Assembly (NCBI GenBank): GCA_020634015.1
Contig: JACKCN010000008.1
Coordinates: forward strand, 62,001 to 126,000
Source: Candidatus Delongbacteria bacterium
GTDB taxonomy: Bacteria; CAIWAD01
Length of the DNA: 64,000 nucleotides
Direction of reading: 5' to 3'
Each line of letters begins with the position of its first letter. The stretch's first letter is position 1. Under the pieces are notes generated by a model, which was not told the origin of the DNA, did not search any database, and saw only the letters and a list, made by a program, of their open reading frames with translations. Made by a program: the position numbers and the translations under genes. Shown piece by piece: positions 24,968-33,945 of this stretch.

Positions 24968-26161
24968 ATGGAACGCGGCATCCTGATCACCCACGGCACG
25001 GACACCCTGGCCTGGACCCTGCCCTTTCTGCGCTATGCGCTCAAGAACCTGGACTGCAATGTCTGTCTCACGGGCAGCCAGGTGCCCATGGAGCATGCCT
25101 TCGCCCATTCCGATGGCTTCCAGAACGTGCACGGTGCCGTGCGTTTCCTGTCCATGCTGGAGCCACCGACGCTGTTCGCCGTGTTCAACAATGGCACCGA
25201 AGCCTTCGAGGACAGTCTGGCCAAGGTGGAACGCTGGCGCGGCAGCGCCTTCATCGGCAGTCCCATCGCCACCATGGAATGGGACGAGATCCAGCACCGG
25301 GCCGGCGACGCCCGCCTGCGCGAGCCGTTGGTGCTGGACGAGTTGCACCTGATCACAACCGGCGGCACGATTGACAGCGCACCGATCCACGGTCGCGACG
25401 ATTCGCTGATTCCCGGCTACAGCGTGGTCGAGGACTTTCTGCGCATGGCCATGCCCGACGCCTTTCACAGCATTGCGGTGCATCGCGTGTGCTCGGTGGA
25501 TTCCGCCGAGATGACACGTCCGCTGATGGAAGCCATCGCCCGGGAAGTCTGGCGCTGCGCCACGGGGCGCACGGACCAAAACCCCGGCGTGGAGGACGGA
25601 CTGGACCTCAACTTCTGCGACCGGGTGCGCATCGCCTACTGCGACCCCTTCCGCAGCGCGCACGAGTACTGCCGCGCCGTGGACGAGAACCGCGCCGTGA
25701 TCCTGGCCGGCTACGGCGGCGGCAACGCCTGCGCCAACCCACAACTTCCCGAGAACGCACTGGAAGCGCTCAAGCTGGCCCGCGAACAGGGCAAACCCTT
25801 CATCCTGACCAGCCAGGTACCCATCGGCCCCGCCGACTTCGTCTACGAAACGGGCGCACGCTTCATCCGCGAGGGCGCGATTTCCGGCGTGGACAACAGC
25901 CTGCCCGAGTGCCAGCTGCGCGCCATGTACCTGCTGGGCCACGAGCGCGAACTGGGCCAGATGGCCAGCAACCTGGGCCTGAGCGCCGAAACGCTCTTCG
26001 AGACCCTCTTCCTCTCCGGCATGAAATTCCGCAACCCCGCCTCGCGCCAGAACTACCAGAAGCTCAGCGGCGGCCGTGTGCAGCTTTTGAAACACGATCT
26101 GCTGGTGGGGCGGCCGTTCGTGGGCATCGAGGATGAGTTGCGGGAGTTGTTGAAGAAGTAG
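24968..26161 (+). CDS. Asparaginase/glutaminase-family amidohydrolase with permuted motif order
   Basis: The protein has 397 residues from ATG 24968 (GGAG upstream). All asparaginase active-site elements are visible but out of order. The 'ITHGTDTLAW' motif (T11, D12) is at the very N-terminus, followed by 'CLTGSQVPM' and a lysine in 'DSLAKVERW' (K86, aligning with the catalytic lysine). Only then comes the normally N-terminal 'LITTGGTIDS' (T134), then 'VCSVDSAEMTRPLMEAI', and finally the C-terminal domain ('ILAGYGGGNACANPQLP', 'ILTSQVPIG'). Canonical enzymes run TGGTI, then DS-E/D-M, then HGTDT, then lysine, then C-domain. A frame open upstream to 24776 has no TGGTI. It probably hydrolyses asparagine, glutamine or a related amide; no signal peptide, so cytoplasmic. 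Confidence 0.8.
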   Translation: MERGILITHGTDTLAWTLPFLRYALKNLDCNVCLTGSQVPMEHAFAHSDGFQNVHGAVRFLSMLEPPTLFAVFNNGTEAFEDSLAKVERWRGSAFIGSPIATMEWDEIQHRAGDARLREPLVLDELHLITTGGTIDSAPIHGRDDSLIPGYSVVEDFLRMAMPDAFHSIAVHRVCSVDSAEMTRPLMEAIAREVWRCATGRTDQNPGVEDGLDLNFCDRVRIAYCDPFRSAHEYCRAVDENRAVILAGYGGGNACANPQLPENALEALKLAREQGKPFILTSQVPIGPADFVYETGARFIREGAISGVDNSLPECQLRAMYLLGHERELGQMASNLGLSAETLFETLFLSGMKFRNPASRQNYQKLSGGRVQLLKHDLLVGRPFVGIEDELRELLKK

Positions 26162-26212
26162 CTGAGCTCGAATAAGTTCGAATCTCGTATTCCAGAAACA
26201 GGTACCACTGCC

Positions 26213-28564
26213 ATGAACAAAAAGTCTCTGACCGAAGCAGACATACGTACGAAATTCATCACGCCTGCAATACTTGGCGCCAATGGCGACAAATGGGACG
26301 TGATGACCCAGGTGCGCGAAGAAGTCTACTTCACGAAAGGTCGCGTCATCGTTCGTGGCAAGACGGTCAAGCGGGGCAAAGCGAAGAAGGCCGACTACCT
26401 GCTCTTCTTCAAGCCCAATGTCCCCTTGGCAATCGTCGAAGCCAAGGACAACAACCACGCGGTCGGGGCCGGCATGCAGCAGGCGCTTGAGTACGCCGAA
26501 ATCCTTGATGTGCCATTCGCCTACAGTTCGAACGGTGATGCCTTTCTCGAGCACGATCGTACCGTCACGTCAGGAACCGTCACACGAGAATTCCCGCTTG
26601 ATCAGTTTCCCTCGGCAGAGGAACTCTGGCGGCGCTACTGCGCGGCCAAAGGCTGGGATGGACCCAAGCAAAAGGTCAACACGCAGGATTACTACGACGA
26701 CGGTTCAGGCAAATCTCCCAGATACTACCAGCAGATTGCCATCAACCGAACCGTCGAAGCGATCTCTCGCGGCCAGAACCGGATTCTGCTGGTCATGGCA
26801 ACGGGCACCGGAAAGACGTATACATCCTTCCAGATCATCTGGCGGCTGTGGAAGGCCGGCGTCAAGAAGCGAATTCTCTTCCTCGTGGATCGCAACATCC
26901 TCGCCGACCAGACCAAGACCAACGATTTCAAGCCCTTCGGCAAGGCGATGACGAAAATCGTCAACCGCACGGTGGACAAGTCCTACGAAATCTATCTCAG
27001 CCTCTATCAGGCCGTGACCGGCAACGAAGAGGTACAGAACGTCTACAAGCAGTTCTCGCCCGATTTCTTTGATCTGGTCATCGTGGATGAGTGTCACCGG
27101 GGCAGCGCAGCCGATGATGCCAGTTGGCGCCAGGTACTTGAGTACTTTCAATCGGCCACTCAGATCGGCCTTACCGCCACACCAAAGGAGACTCGCGACG
27201 TTTCCAACATCGAGTACTTCGGCAAGCCGGTCTTCATGTACTCGCTCCGTCAGGGCATCGCCGACGGGTTTCTGGCACCCTACAAGGTCGTGCGAATCGG
27301 ACTGGACAAAGACCTCGACGGCTGGCGCCCGGAATCCGGCCAGAGGGACAGACTCGGCCAGGTCATCGAAGACCGTGAATACAATTCCAGTGATTACGAC
27401 CGCGACCTGATCCTCGAAAGGCGCACTGAGGTTGTTGCCGCCAAGGTCACCGAATACCTGCGCGCCACCAATCGCTTTGCCAAGACCATCATTTTCTGCG
27501 AGCGCATCGATCATGCGGAACGCATGCGCCAGGCGATGGTGAATGCCAATCCCGACCTGGCCGCCGCCAATGCCCGCTACGTGATGCGCATCACGGGTGA
27601 CGATGACGAAGGCAAGAAGCAGCTCGACAACTTCATCGACCCCGAGTCCACCTATCCGGTTGTTGCCTGCACTTCCCGGCTGATGAGCACGGGCGTGGAT
27701 GCCCAGACGTGTCAACTGATCGTGCTTGACCGGATCATCAATTCCATGACCGAGTTCAAGCAGATCATCGGACGTGGAACACGCATCAACGAGGACTACA
27801 ACAAGTTCTTCTTCACCATCATGGATTTCCGCCGTGCCACGGTTCTCTTTTCCGACCCCGACTTCGATGGAGATCCTGTCCAGATTCACGAACCAGGCCC
27901 AGGCGATCCACCCGTTCCCCCGGACGCGCCACCGTCTGATCCGCCGACTGATCCTCCTCTGCCTCCCGATGGCCCGGACGACGATGACCGGCAACCGCGT
28001 ACCCGGTACTTCGTGGACAACGTCGATGTTCGCGTGGTCATGGAGCGGGTCCAGTTCCTTGATGAGTACGGGAAGCTCATCACCGAATCCCTGACGGACT
28101 ACACGCGCAAGGCGGTTCACAGGAACTACGCATCACTTGACGATTTTCTGAGCACCTGGAACTCCGCGGAGAGAAAGCAGGCCATCGTGGATCTGCTGGT
28201 CGAGCAAGGAGTCTTCATCGAGGAGCTGGCCGAACAGGTTGGCCGTGACTACGACCCCTTCGATCTGGTCTGCCACATCGCCTTCGATCAGCCACCGCTC
28301 ACTCGTCGGGAACGTGCCGAACAGGTCAGAAAGAAGCACGTCTTCGCGAAGTACGGGGATCAGGCGCGTGCCGTTCTTGAAGCCCTGCTCCAGAAGTACG
28401 CCGACTACGGCATCGCCAGCGTCGAGTCGATGGACATCCTGAAGGTGGACCCTCTCCGCGTCCATGGCACACCCATGGAAATCGTCGGATTCTTCGGTGA
28501 CCTGGAAAGTTACGATGCGGCCATCCATGAACTTGAAACCGCCCTTTATGAGAAAGCAGCGTAG
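26213..28564 (+). CDS. hsdR: Type I restriction endonuclease R subunit (EcoEI-type HsdR)
   Basis: The protein has 783 residues. The N-terminal PD-(D/E)xK nuclease domain has D61 and E76-A-K78 ('LAIVEAKDNN'). The SF2 translocase follows with Walker A 'ATGTGKT' (196-202), DECH box (292-295), 'GLTATP', 'ACTSRLMSTGVDAQTC' and motif VI 'QIIGRGTRINED'. A Pro/Asp-rich linker (~560-600) leads to the C-terminal HsdM/S-binding domain. It translocates and cuts DNA lacking the cognate methylation, in complex with HsdM and HsdS. It begins 51 bp after the asparaginase gene and is 3 bp from hsdM. The set is intact. Confidence 0.95.
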   Translation: MNKKSLTEADIRTKFITPAILGANGDKWDVMTQVREEVYFTKGRVIVRGKTVKRGKAKKADYLLFFKPNVPLAIVEAKDNNHAVGAGMQQALEYAEILDVPFAYSSNGDAFLEHDRTVTSGTVTREFPLDQFPSAEELWRRYCAAKGWDGPKQKVNTQDYYDDGSGKSPRYYQQIAINRTVEAISRGQNRILLVMATGTGKTYTSFQIIWRLWKAGVKKRILFLVDRNILADQTKTNDFKPFGKAMTKIVNRTVDKSYEIYLSLYQAVTGNEEVQNVYKQFSPDFFDLVIVDECHRGSAADDASWRQVLEYFQSATQIGLTATPKETRDVSNIEYFGKPVFMYSLRQGIADGFLAPYKVVRIGLDKDLDGWRPESGQRDRLGQVIEDREYNSSDYDRDLILERRTEVVAAKVTEYLRATNRFAKTIIFCERIDHAERMRQAMVNANPDLAAANARYVMRITGDDDEGKKQLDNFIDPESTYPVVACTSRLMSTGVDAQTCQLIVLDRIINSMTEFKQIIGRGTRINEDYNKFFFTIMDFRRATVLFSDPDFDGDPVQIHEPGPGDPPVPPDAPPSDPPTDPPLPPDGPDDDDRQPRTRYFVDNVDVRVVMERVQFLDEYGKLITESLTDYTRKAVHRNYASLDDFLSTWNSAERKQAIVDLLVEQGVFIEELAEQVGRDYDPFDLVCHIAFDQPPLTRRERAEQVRKKHVFAKYGDQARAVLEALLQKYADYGIASVESMDILKVDPLRVHGTPMEIVGFFGDLESYDAAIHELETALYEKAA

Positions 28565-28567
28565 CTC

Positions 28568-30022
28568 ATGCCCAATGTTTCCAACGTGGTCAAGTCCATC
28601 CAGGACATCATGCGCAAGGATGCCGGCACCTACGGTGACGCGCAGCGTCTCGAACAGCTTGGCTGGATGTTCTTCCTGAAGATCTTTGACGATCGCGAGC
28701 AGGAGATGGCGCTGCTGCGTGACAGCTACAGATCGCCGCTTCCCAAGCATCTGCGCTGGTCTGACTGGGCAAAGGATGAGGAAGGTATCACTGGCGACGC
28801 CTTGCTTGACTTCGTAAACAACACGCTCCTGCCAAAACTCAAAGCCCTCACCGGTGGCGATCGGATGCACTCCCTGATCCGCACGACCTTCGAGGATGCC
28901 AACAACTACATGAAGAACGGCACCTTGATGCGGCAGGTCGTCAACAAGATCAACGGCATCGATTTCAACGCCTCCGACGATCGTCACATGTTCGGCGACA
29001 TCTACGAGAAGCTCCTCAAGGACCTTCAGTCCGCGGGCAATGCCGGCGAGTTCTACACACCACGAGCCGTGACACAGTTCATCGTCGAGCAAGTCAATCC
29101 TCGCCTCGGCGAGACTCTGCTTGACCCCGCCTGCGGCACCGGTGGCTTCCTTGTGTGCGCCATCGAGCACCTGCGGAAACAGGCGAAGACCGAGGCGGAT
29201 GAACGGGCCATCCAGGACTGCTTTTCCGGCATCGAGAAGAAGCACCTGCCCCATGTGCTCTGCATGACCAACCTCATGCTCCACGGCATCGACGTTCCCT
29301 CGAACGTCCGCCACGACAACACCCTCGCCCGCCCCCTGCGTGACTGGGGACCAAAGGAGCGCGTGGACGTGATCGTCACCAACCCGCCCTTCGGCGGCAT
29401 GGAGGAGGACGGCATCGAGTCCAACTACCCCGCCGAATTCCGCACGCGCGAGACCGCCGACCTCTTCCTCGTGCTCCTCATGAAGCTGCTCAAGCCCGGC
29501 GGTCGCGCCGGACTCGTGCTGCCCGATGGCACCCTCTTCGGCGAAGGCGTCAAGACCCGGATCAAGGAAGCCCTGCTGACCGAGTGCAACCTGCACACCA
29601 TCGTCCGCCTGCCCAACGGCGTCTTCAATCCCTACACCAGCATCCGCACCAATCTCCTCTTCTTCACCAAGGGCGCGCCCACGACCCACGTCTGGTTCTA
29701 CGAGCACCCCTATCCGCCCGGCGCCAAGAGCTACAACAAGGGCAAACCCATCCGCATCGAGGAGTTCGAGGCCGAGCGCGCCTGGTGGGGCAAGGAAAGC
29801 AAGGGTTTCAAATCCCGCGTGGAAAACGAGCAGGCCTGGCGCGTCTCCTTTGACACCATCAAGGCCGGCAACTTCAATCTGGACCTCAAGAACCCGCACA
29901 GCCCCGACACCGGTCCCGGCGATGTGGATCACCTGCTGCCCGAATACGAAAAGCTTCTCGCCCGGATCGCCGAGACACGAGGGCAGTTGAAGACGCTGCT
30001 CATGGAGGCGCTCAATCGATGA
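28568..30022 (+). CDS. hsdM: Type I restriction-modification methyltransferase subunit (N6-adenine)
   Basis: The protein has 484 residues. The HsdM N-terminal helical domain ('KSIQDIMRKDAGTYGDAQRLEQLGWMFFLKIF') leads into the Rossmann methyltransferase. The S-adenosylmethionine motif is 'LLDPACGTGGFL' (DPACGTGG at 186-193) and the catalytic motif IV is NPPF (272-275). 'AGEFYTPRAVTQFIV' before motif I is typical of type I M subunits. It methylates adenine at the site chosen by HsdS and is also needed for restriction. Its last codons overlap the start of the DUF1016 gene by 4 bp. Confidence 0.95.
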   Translation: MPNVSNVVKSIQDIMRKDAGTYGDAQRLEQLGWMFFLKIFDDREQEMALLRDSYRSPLPKHLRWSDWAKDEEGITGDALLDFVNNTLLPKLKALTGGDRMHSLIRTTFEDANNYMKNGTLMRQVVNKINGIDFNASDDRHMFGDIYEKLLKDLQSAGNAGEFYTPRAVTQFIVEQVNPRLGETLLDPACGTGGFLVCAIEHLRKQAKTEADERAIQDCFSGIEKKHLPHVLCMTNLMLHGIDVPSNVRHDNTLARPLRDWGPKERVDVIVTNPPFGGMEEDGIESNYPAEFRTRETADLFLVLLMKLLKPGGRAGLVLPDGTLFGEGVKTRIKEALLTECNLHTIVRLPNGVFNPYTSIRTNLLFFTKGAPTTHVWFYEHPYPPGAKSYNKGKPIRIEEFEAERAWWGKESKGFKSRVENEQAWRVSFDTIKAGNFNLDLKNPHSPDTGPGDVDHLLPEYEKLLARIAETRGQLKTLLMEALNR

Positions 30023-31179
30023 AAAGGACAGCCGCCGCCACACGCAAAACCGCCGACAAGACCAATCCAGACAGCCTCGCCCCGCTCATCGCCGAGCTTC
30101 GCAGCCTCGTCCAGTCCGCCCGCCGGGGCGTGGCGTCGGTGATCGATACGTTTCAGGTGATGACCAATTTTGAGATAGGCCGGCGCATCGTCGAGCATGA
30201 GCAGAAGGGCGAGAAACGCGCGGCGTACGGAGCCGAATTGCTGAAAGAGCTTTCGTCACGGCTGAGGGAGGAATTCGGACGCGGGTTTTCAAAGGCGAAC
30301 CTCGAATACATGAGGCGGTTCTATCTGGAGTGGCGGGATCGTGTGCCACCCATTGCCCAGCAGGCTGCTGGGCAATGGGGGGCAGGGCAGATCCAACAGA
30401 AGCCTGCTGTCAGAATGGCCTCGGCCGAGATTGCCCAGCAGCCTGCTGGGCAATTCGGCAATCCTTTCACCCTCAGCTGGACCCACTATGTCATTCTTCT
30501 CACGGTCAAGGACCCGGATGAACGCAGCTTCTACGAGATCGAGGCCACCAACGAAGGCTGGTCCGTGCCCGAGCTGAAACGCCAGAAGGCTTCCTGTCTC
30601 TACCAACGCCTCGCCCTCAGCCGGGACAAAGCCGGCATCAAACGCCTCGCCCGCGAGGGGCAGATCATCACCGGGCCGGAAGACCTGCTCAAGGAACCTC
30701 TCGTCCTCGAATTTCTCGGTCTGGAGGAGCAGGCCCGCTACTCCGAATCCGACCTCGAATCCGCCATCATCAGCCACCTCGAAAAATTCCTCCTCGAACT
30801 GGGCAAGGGCTTCCTCTTCGAGGCGCGGCAGAAGCGCTTCACCTTCGAGGGCGACCATTACTTCCTCGACCTTGTCTTCTACAACCGCCTCCTCCGCTGC
30901 TACCTGGTCATTGACTTGAAGCTCGCCAAGCTCACACACCAGGACCTCGGGCAGATGCAGATGTATGTGAACTACTACGACCGCGAGGTGAAGCTCCCGG
31001 AGGAGAACCCCACCATCGGCCTGCTCCTCTGCCGCGAGAAAAACGAGGCCGTTGTAAAGCTCACCCTCCCGCCAGACGCCAACATCCACGCCCGGGAATA
31101 CCAGCTCTACCTGCCCTCGAAGGAACTGCTCCAGGCCAAGCTCCTCGAATGGGTGCGCGAAGAGGAAGCCAGGCCATGA
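30019..31179 (+). CDS. DUF1016/YhcG-family PD-(D/E)xK nuclease-like protein within the RM operon
   Basis: The protein has 386 residues; its ATG overlaps the hsdM stop (ATGA). The N-terminal DUF1016 domain (~20-110; 'FEIGRRIVEHEQKGEKRAAYG', 'RGFSKANLEYMRRFYLEW') is a helical DNA-binding-like module. A variable linker (~112-145) carries two IAQQ(A/P)AGQ repeats. The C-terminal domain (~215-370) has PD-(D/E)xK features: 'FEARQKRFTFEGDHYFLDLVFYNRLLRCYLVIDLKL', i.e. a D and a later D-x-K. YhcG-type proteins are often found with type I RM genes, and a regulatory or backup nuclease role has been suggested but not proven. Its stop overlaps hsdS by 4 bp, so it is translated as part of the set. Confidence 0.88.
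   Translation: MKRTAAATRKTADKTNPDSLAPLIAELRSLVQSARRGVASVIDTFQVMTNFEIGRRIVEHEQKGEKRAAYGAELLKELSSRLREEFGRGFSKANLEYMRRFYLEWRDRVPPIAQQAAGQWGAGQIQQKPAVRMASAEIAQQPAGQFGNPFTLSWTHYVILLTVKDPDERSFYEIEATNEGWSVPELKRQKASCLYQRLALSRDKAGIKRLAREGQIITGPEDLLKEPLVLEFLGLEEQARYSESDLESAIISHLEKFLLELGKGFLFEARQKRFTFEGDHYFLDLVFYNRLLRCYLVIDLKLAKLTHQDLGQMQMYVNYYDREVKLPEENPTIGLLLCREKNEAVVKLTLPPDANIHAREYQLYLPSKELLQAKLLEWVREEEARP
30349..30454 (+). repeat. Two near-identical long palindromes in the DUF1016 linker
   Basis: The first palindrome (30349-30379) has 15-nt perfect arms around one base; the second (30430-30454) has 12-nt perfect arms around one base. Both share the core ATTGCCCAGCAG and its complement and are centred 78 bp apart (30364 and 30442), so the frame is kept and the encoded linker repeats 'IAQQ.AGQ'. 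They are inside a coding region, so they are not terminators. Confidence 0.85.
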
Positions 31180-32822
31180 AGCAGGAAACGTTTTTCAAGA
31201 AGTTCGACCAGTTCGCGGACGCGCCCGATGCGGTGGCGAAGATGCGCGAGCTGGTGCTGGAGCTTGCGATTCAGGGAAAGCTGGTTGCACAAGATGGCAC
31301 AGACGAGCCCGCGCGTAAGCAGCTTGAGCGGATTGCCGCCAAGAAGTTGAAAACCGGCCGCGTCGCTAGAGTGAAAGCGCGCGCAGGCGCAAGCTCCGCG
31401 ACTGAAGACATTGAAACCTACGTTCCCGATGGATGGGAGAATACTTCCCTTGCCGCTCTCGTCACCGTGCTGAATGGCCGCGCCTACTCAAAGGATGAGC
31501 TACTTGAGGCGGGGACGCCGGTTCTCCGCGTCGGCAATCTCTTCACCTCAAAACACTGGTACTACTCCGACCTCGAACTCGAACTAGACAAGTATTGCGA
31601 CACGGGAGACCTGATCTTCGCGTGGTCGGCATCGTTTGGCCCGTTCATCTGGCCGGGGCCGAAGGTGATCTACCACTACCATATCTGGAAGCTTGAGCTG
31701 CATAGCGAGGCAGACCTGCACAAAGGCTATCTGTATTGGTTCCTCCAGAACAAAACTCAAGAGATCAGGCGGGCAGGTCACGGAGTCTCCATGCTCCACA
31801 TGACGAAAGAGAAGATGGAGAAGCTGGAGGTGGTTCTCCCACCCCTCGCCGAGCAGAAGCGGATCGTGGCCAAGGTGGATGAGTTGATGGCGTTGTGTGA
31901 CCGCCTGGAGGCGCAGCAGCAGGAACGAGAGACACGACACGCCGCGCTCGCCCGCGCATCGCTGGCCCGCTTTGCCGACGCGCCCACCCCGGCCAACCTC
32001 AACTTCCTCTTCCACCCGTCCTACGACATTTCCCCTGCAGACCTCCGCAAGTCCATTCTCACTCTCGCTGTCCAAGGCAAACTCGTCCCCCAAGACCCCA
32101 ACGACGAAGATGCACGAGCCATGATTGATCGCGCGATGGCGGAACGGCAGCAAACGATCAAAACCAAGAGCCTTCGACGGAAGGAACTCGACGATTCGGT
32201 CGATCTATTTGTGCACGCTGATTTGCCATCGTCATGGTGTGTTGAGCGAATCGCTAATCTCGTCGATCCTGAAAACACGATTTCATACGGCGTCCTCGTT
32301 CCGGGAATCGATGTGCCAGACGGCATCCCGTTCGTCCGCGCTCAAGACCTCCGCCTTGCCAATCATCCGCTGAGGCCCAACAAGACCATCGCGCCAGAGA
32401 TTGAAAAGCCTTACGCCCGAACACGGCTCACAGGTGGCGAGATACTGCTCTGCGTCGTCGGCAGCATCGGAAAGCTTGGCGTCGTTCCTGATTCGTGGGC
32501 AGGTGCGAACATCGCGAGAGCCGTCGCACGCATCAAACCCATCCCCGATGTTCTCCGCGATTACCTGCTGCTCGTTCTCCAAGAGCAGTCGGTTCAGAAC
32601 TACTTTACTTCGACAACGCGTACTCTTGCGCAACCGACGTTGAACGTCGGTATGATCGAGCAGACGCCGATTCCAATACCACCCCTCGCCGAACAACGCC
32701 GGATCGTGGCCAAAGTGGAGCAACTGATGGCCCTGGTGGACGAGTTGGAATCGCAGCTCGCGGACTCCCGCGCCATCGCCAAAGACCTTCTGTCTGCCCT
32801 GATTGCAGAATTGACCAGCTGA
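31176..32822 (+). CDS. hsdS: Type I restriction-modification specificity subunit
   Basis: The protein has 548 residues from ATG 31176, which overlaps the stop of the DUF1016 gene. It has two target recognition domains in tandem. Each half starts with a conserved helix ('VLELAIQGKLVAQD' at ~35, 'ILTLAVQGKLVPQD' at ~300) and ends with 'PPLAEQ(K/R)RIVAKV(D/E)(E/Q)LMAL', the central and distal spacer helices. The two recognition domains themselves are dissimilar, so the recognised site is bipartite. The DNA of the two spacer segments is nearly identical, which favours recombination and change of specificity. The stop is at 32820-32822. Confidence 0.94.
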   Translation: MKQETFFKKFDQFADAPDAVAKMRELVLELAIQGKLVAQDGTDEPARKQLERIAAKKLKTGRVARVKARAGASSATEDIETYVPDGWENTSLAALVTVLNGRAYSKDELLEAGTPVLRVGNLFTSKHWYYSDLELELDKYCDTGDLIFAWSASFGPFIWPGPKVIYHYHIWKLELHSEADLHKGYLYWFLQNKTQEIRRAGHGVSMLHMTKEKMEKLEVVLPPLAEQKRIVAKVDELMALCDRLEAQQQERETRHAALARASLARFADAPTPANLNFLFHPSYDISPADLRKSILTLAVQGKLVPQDPNDEDARAMIDRAMAERQQTIKTKSLRRKELDDSVDLFVHADLPSSWCVERIANLVDPENTISYGVLVPGIDVPDGIPFVRAQDLRLANHPLRPNKTIAPEIEKPYARTRLTGGEILLCVVGSIGKLGVVPDSWAGANIARAVARIKPIPDVLRDYLLLVLQEQSVQNYFTSTTRTLAQPTLNVGMIEQTPIPIPPLAEQRRIVAKVEQLMALVDELESQLADSRAIAKDLLSALIAELTS

Positions 32823-33010
32823 AAGAACACGCATGGCACTGTCATACGTCTACACCCAGGCATGCGCCGAAGAGTACTCTGGTATTGAACTGTCCGGAAT
32901 TCGCGCATTCCGTGACATGTGCCGAGTTCAAAGGAACTGAAAGGAAACGGATCTGTGTGCTTCGGGTGTTCGAGCCGGGACCAGTGTGCAATGAAATGGG
33001 AGTTTGGACA

Positions 33011-33373
33011 ATGAGCCCAGCGAATGGAATCCTGCGCGTTGCCCTGGAACTGGGGGCTCTTGCTGTGTTTGGATACTGGGGGCGGGAATATGGGGCTGGC
33101 ATGTGGCGGTACGCCTTGATGGTCGGCATTCCGCTGGGCGTGGCCTTGGTATGGGGCACATTCACGGTTCCCGGGGACCCCGCGAGAGGCAAGGACGGGC
33201 CGGTGCCCGTCACGGGGGTGATGCGCCTGTTCATCGAGACCACCGTGTTCGGATTCGCCATGATGGCTTTGCGATTTCTGGGCCATGAGAATCTCTCGCT
33301 GGGCTACGGCCTTGCCGCGATGCTCCACTTCGCCTTCTCCACGGATCGTGTGAAGTGGCTGGTCAGGCAGTAG
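33011..33373 (+). CDS. YrdB-like (DUF2568) small membrane protein
   Basis: The protein has 120 residues with four membrane helices ('ILRVALELGALAVFGYWG', 'YALMVGIPLGVALVWGTF', 'LFIETTVFGFAMMALRFLG', 'YGLAAMLHFAFS'). The conserved 'VWGTFTVPGDPAR' segment and the layout are typical of the YrdB/DUF2568 family of unknown function. ATG 33011 is preceded by GGGAG. The 32823-33010 stretch before it has no supported gene. Confidence 0.75.
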   Translation: MSPANGILRVALELGALAVFGYWGREYGAGMWRYALMVGIPLGVALVWGTFTVPGDPARGKDGPVPVTGVMRLFIETTVFGFAMMALRFLGHENLSLGYGLAAMLHFAFSTDRVKWLVRQ

Positions 33374-33513
33374 CCGCAGGAGCTTCGGCGACCCCTGGCG
33401 TGCGCCCGTCCGGCATGGTGGGAGGAGAGCAGGGCCCGCCGCTGCAGTATCGTACACAGAACAACGGACCGCACACAGCAAGTCAGATTTCCAGCCTCTG
33501 GAGGAACAACACC

Positions 33514-33855
33514 ATGGCCAAATACCTGATCTCCTTCCCCAGCGCGGCCATGGTCGTGCCCAGCGATGAGTTCGAAGCGGTGGGCCGCGATGCGCGCGCC
33601 GTGATTGACGAGGCGAAGGCGGCAGGCGTCTACGTCTTTGCGGGCGGCATTGACGAAGGTGTGGCGCCCGTGCGGGTGGCGGCGGACGGCGCGGTGGCCG
33701 AGGGCGGCTACCCTTGGGCGCCTTCGCTCGACGGGGGCTTCACGGTACTCGAGCTGCCCACGCGTGAGGAGGCGATCGTCTGGGCCGCGCGCCTCGCCAG
33801 GGCCTGCCGCTGCGAACAGGAACTGCGCGTCTTCGGGCTCGACCCGGAATCCTGA
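33514..33855 (+). CDS. YciI-like (YCII-related) protein
   Basis: The protein has 113 residues from ATG 33514 behind GGAGGAAC. The ferredoxin-like YCII layout is visible: 'AKYLISFPSAAMVVPSDEF', 'EAKAAGVYVFAGGIDEGV', 'LDGGFTVLELPTREEAIVWAARLARACRCEQELRVFG'. This is close to the small 'YciI family / DGPF-like' proteins often found next to sigma factors or in accessory regions. No partner is evident and the function is unknown. Confidence 0.75.
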   Translation: MAKYLISFPSAAMVVPSDEFEAVGRDARAVIDEAKAAGVYVFAGGIDEGVAPVRVAADGAVAEGGYPWAPSLDGGFTVLELPTREEAIVWAARLARACRCEQELRVFGLDPES

Positions 33856-33945
33856 CGCGTCGCACGGTCCGAGCTGATCTCACAGCATTGGATCAGCACT
33901 ATTCACGCCAGCAGTCTGGCGTCATTCCGCTGGAAAGGGAGGGCG

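Noticed and set aside
28133..30043. Long minus-strand open frame across the hsdR/hsdM region
   Set aside because: It is antisense to hsdM and the end of hsdR, both with clear motifs; no start site or domain.
30349..30379. Long palindrome that could be a terminator
   Set aside because: It is inside the DUF1016 coding frame, has no T run, and is translated as part of a linker.
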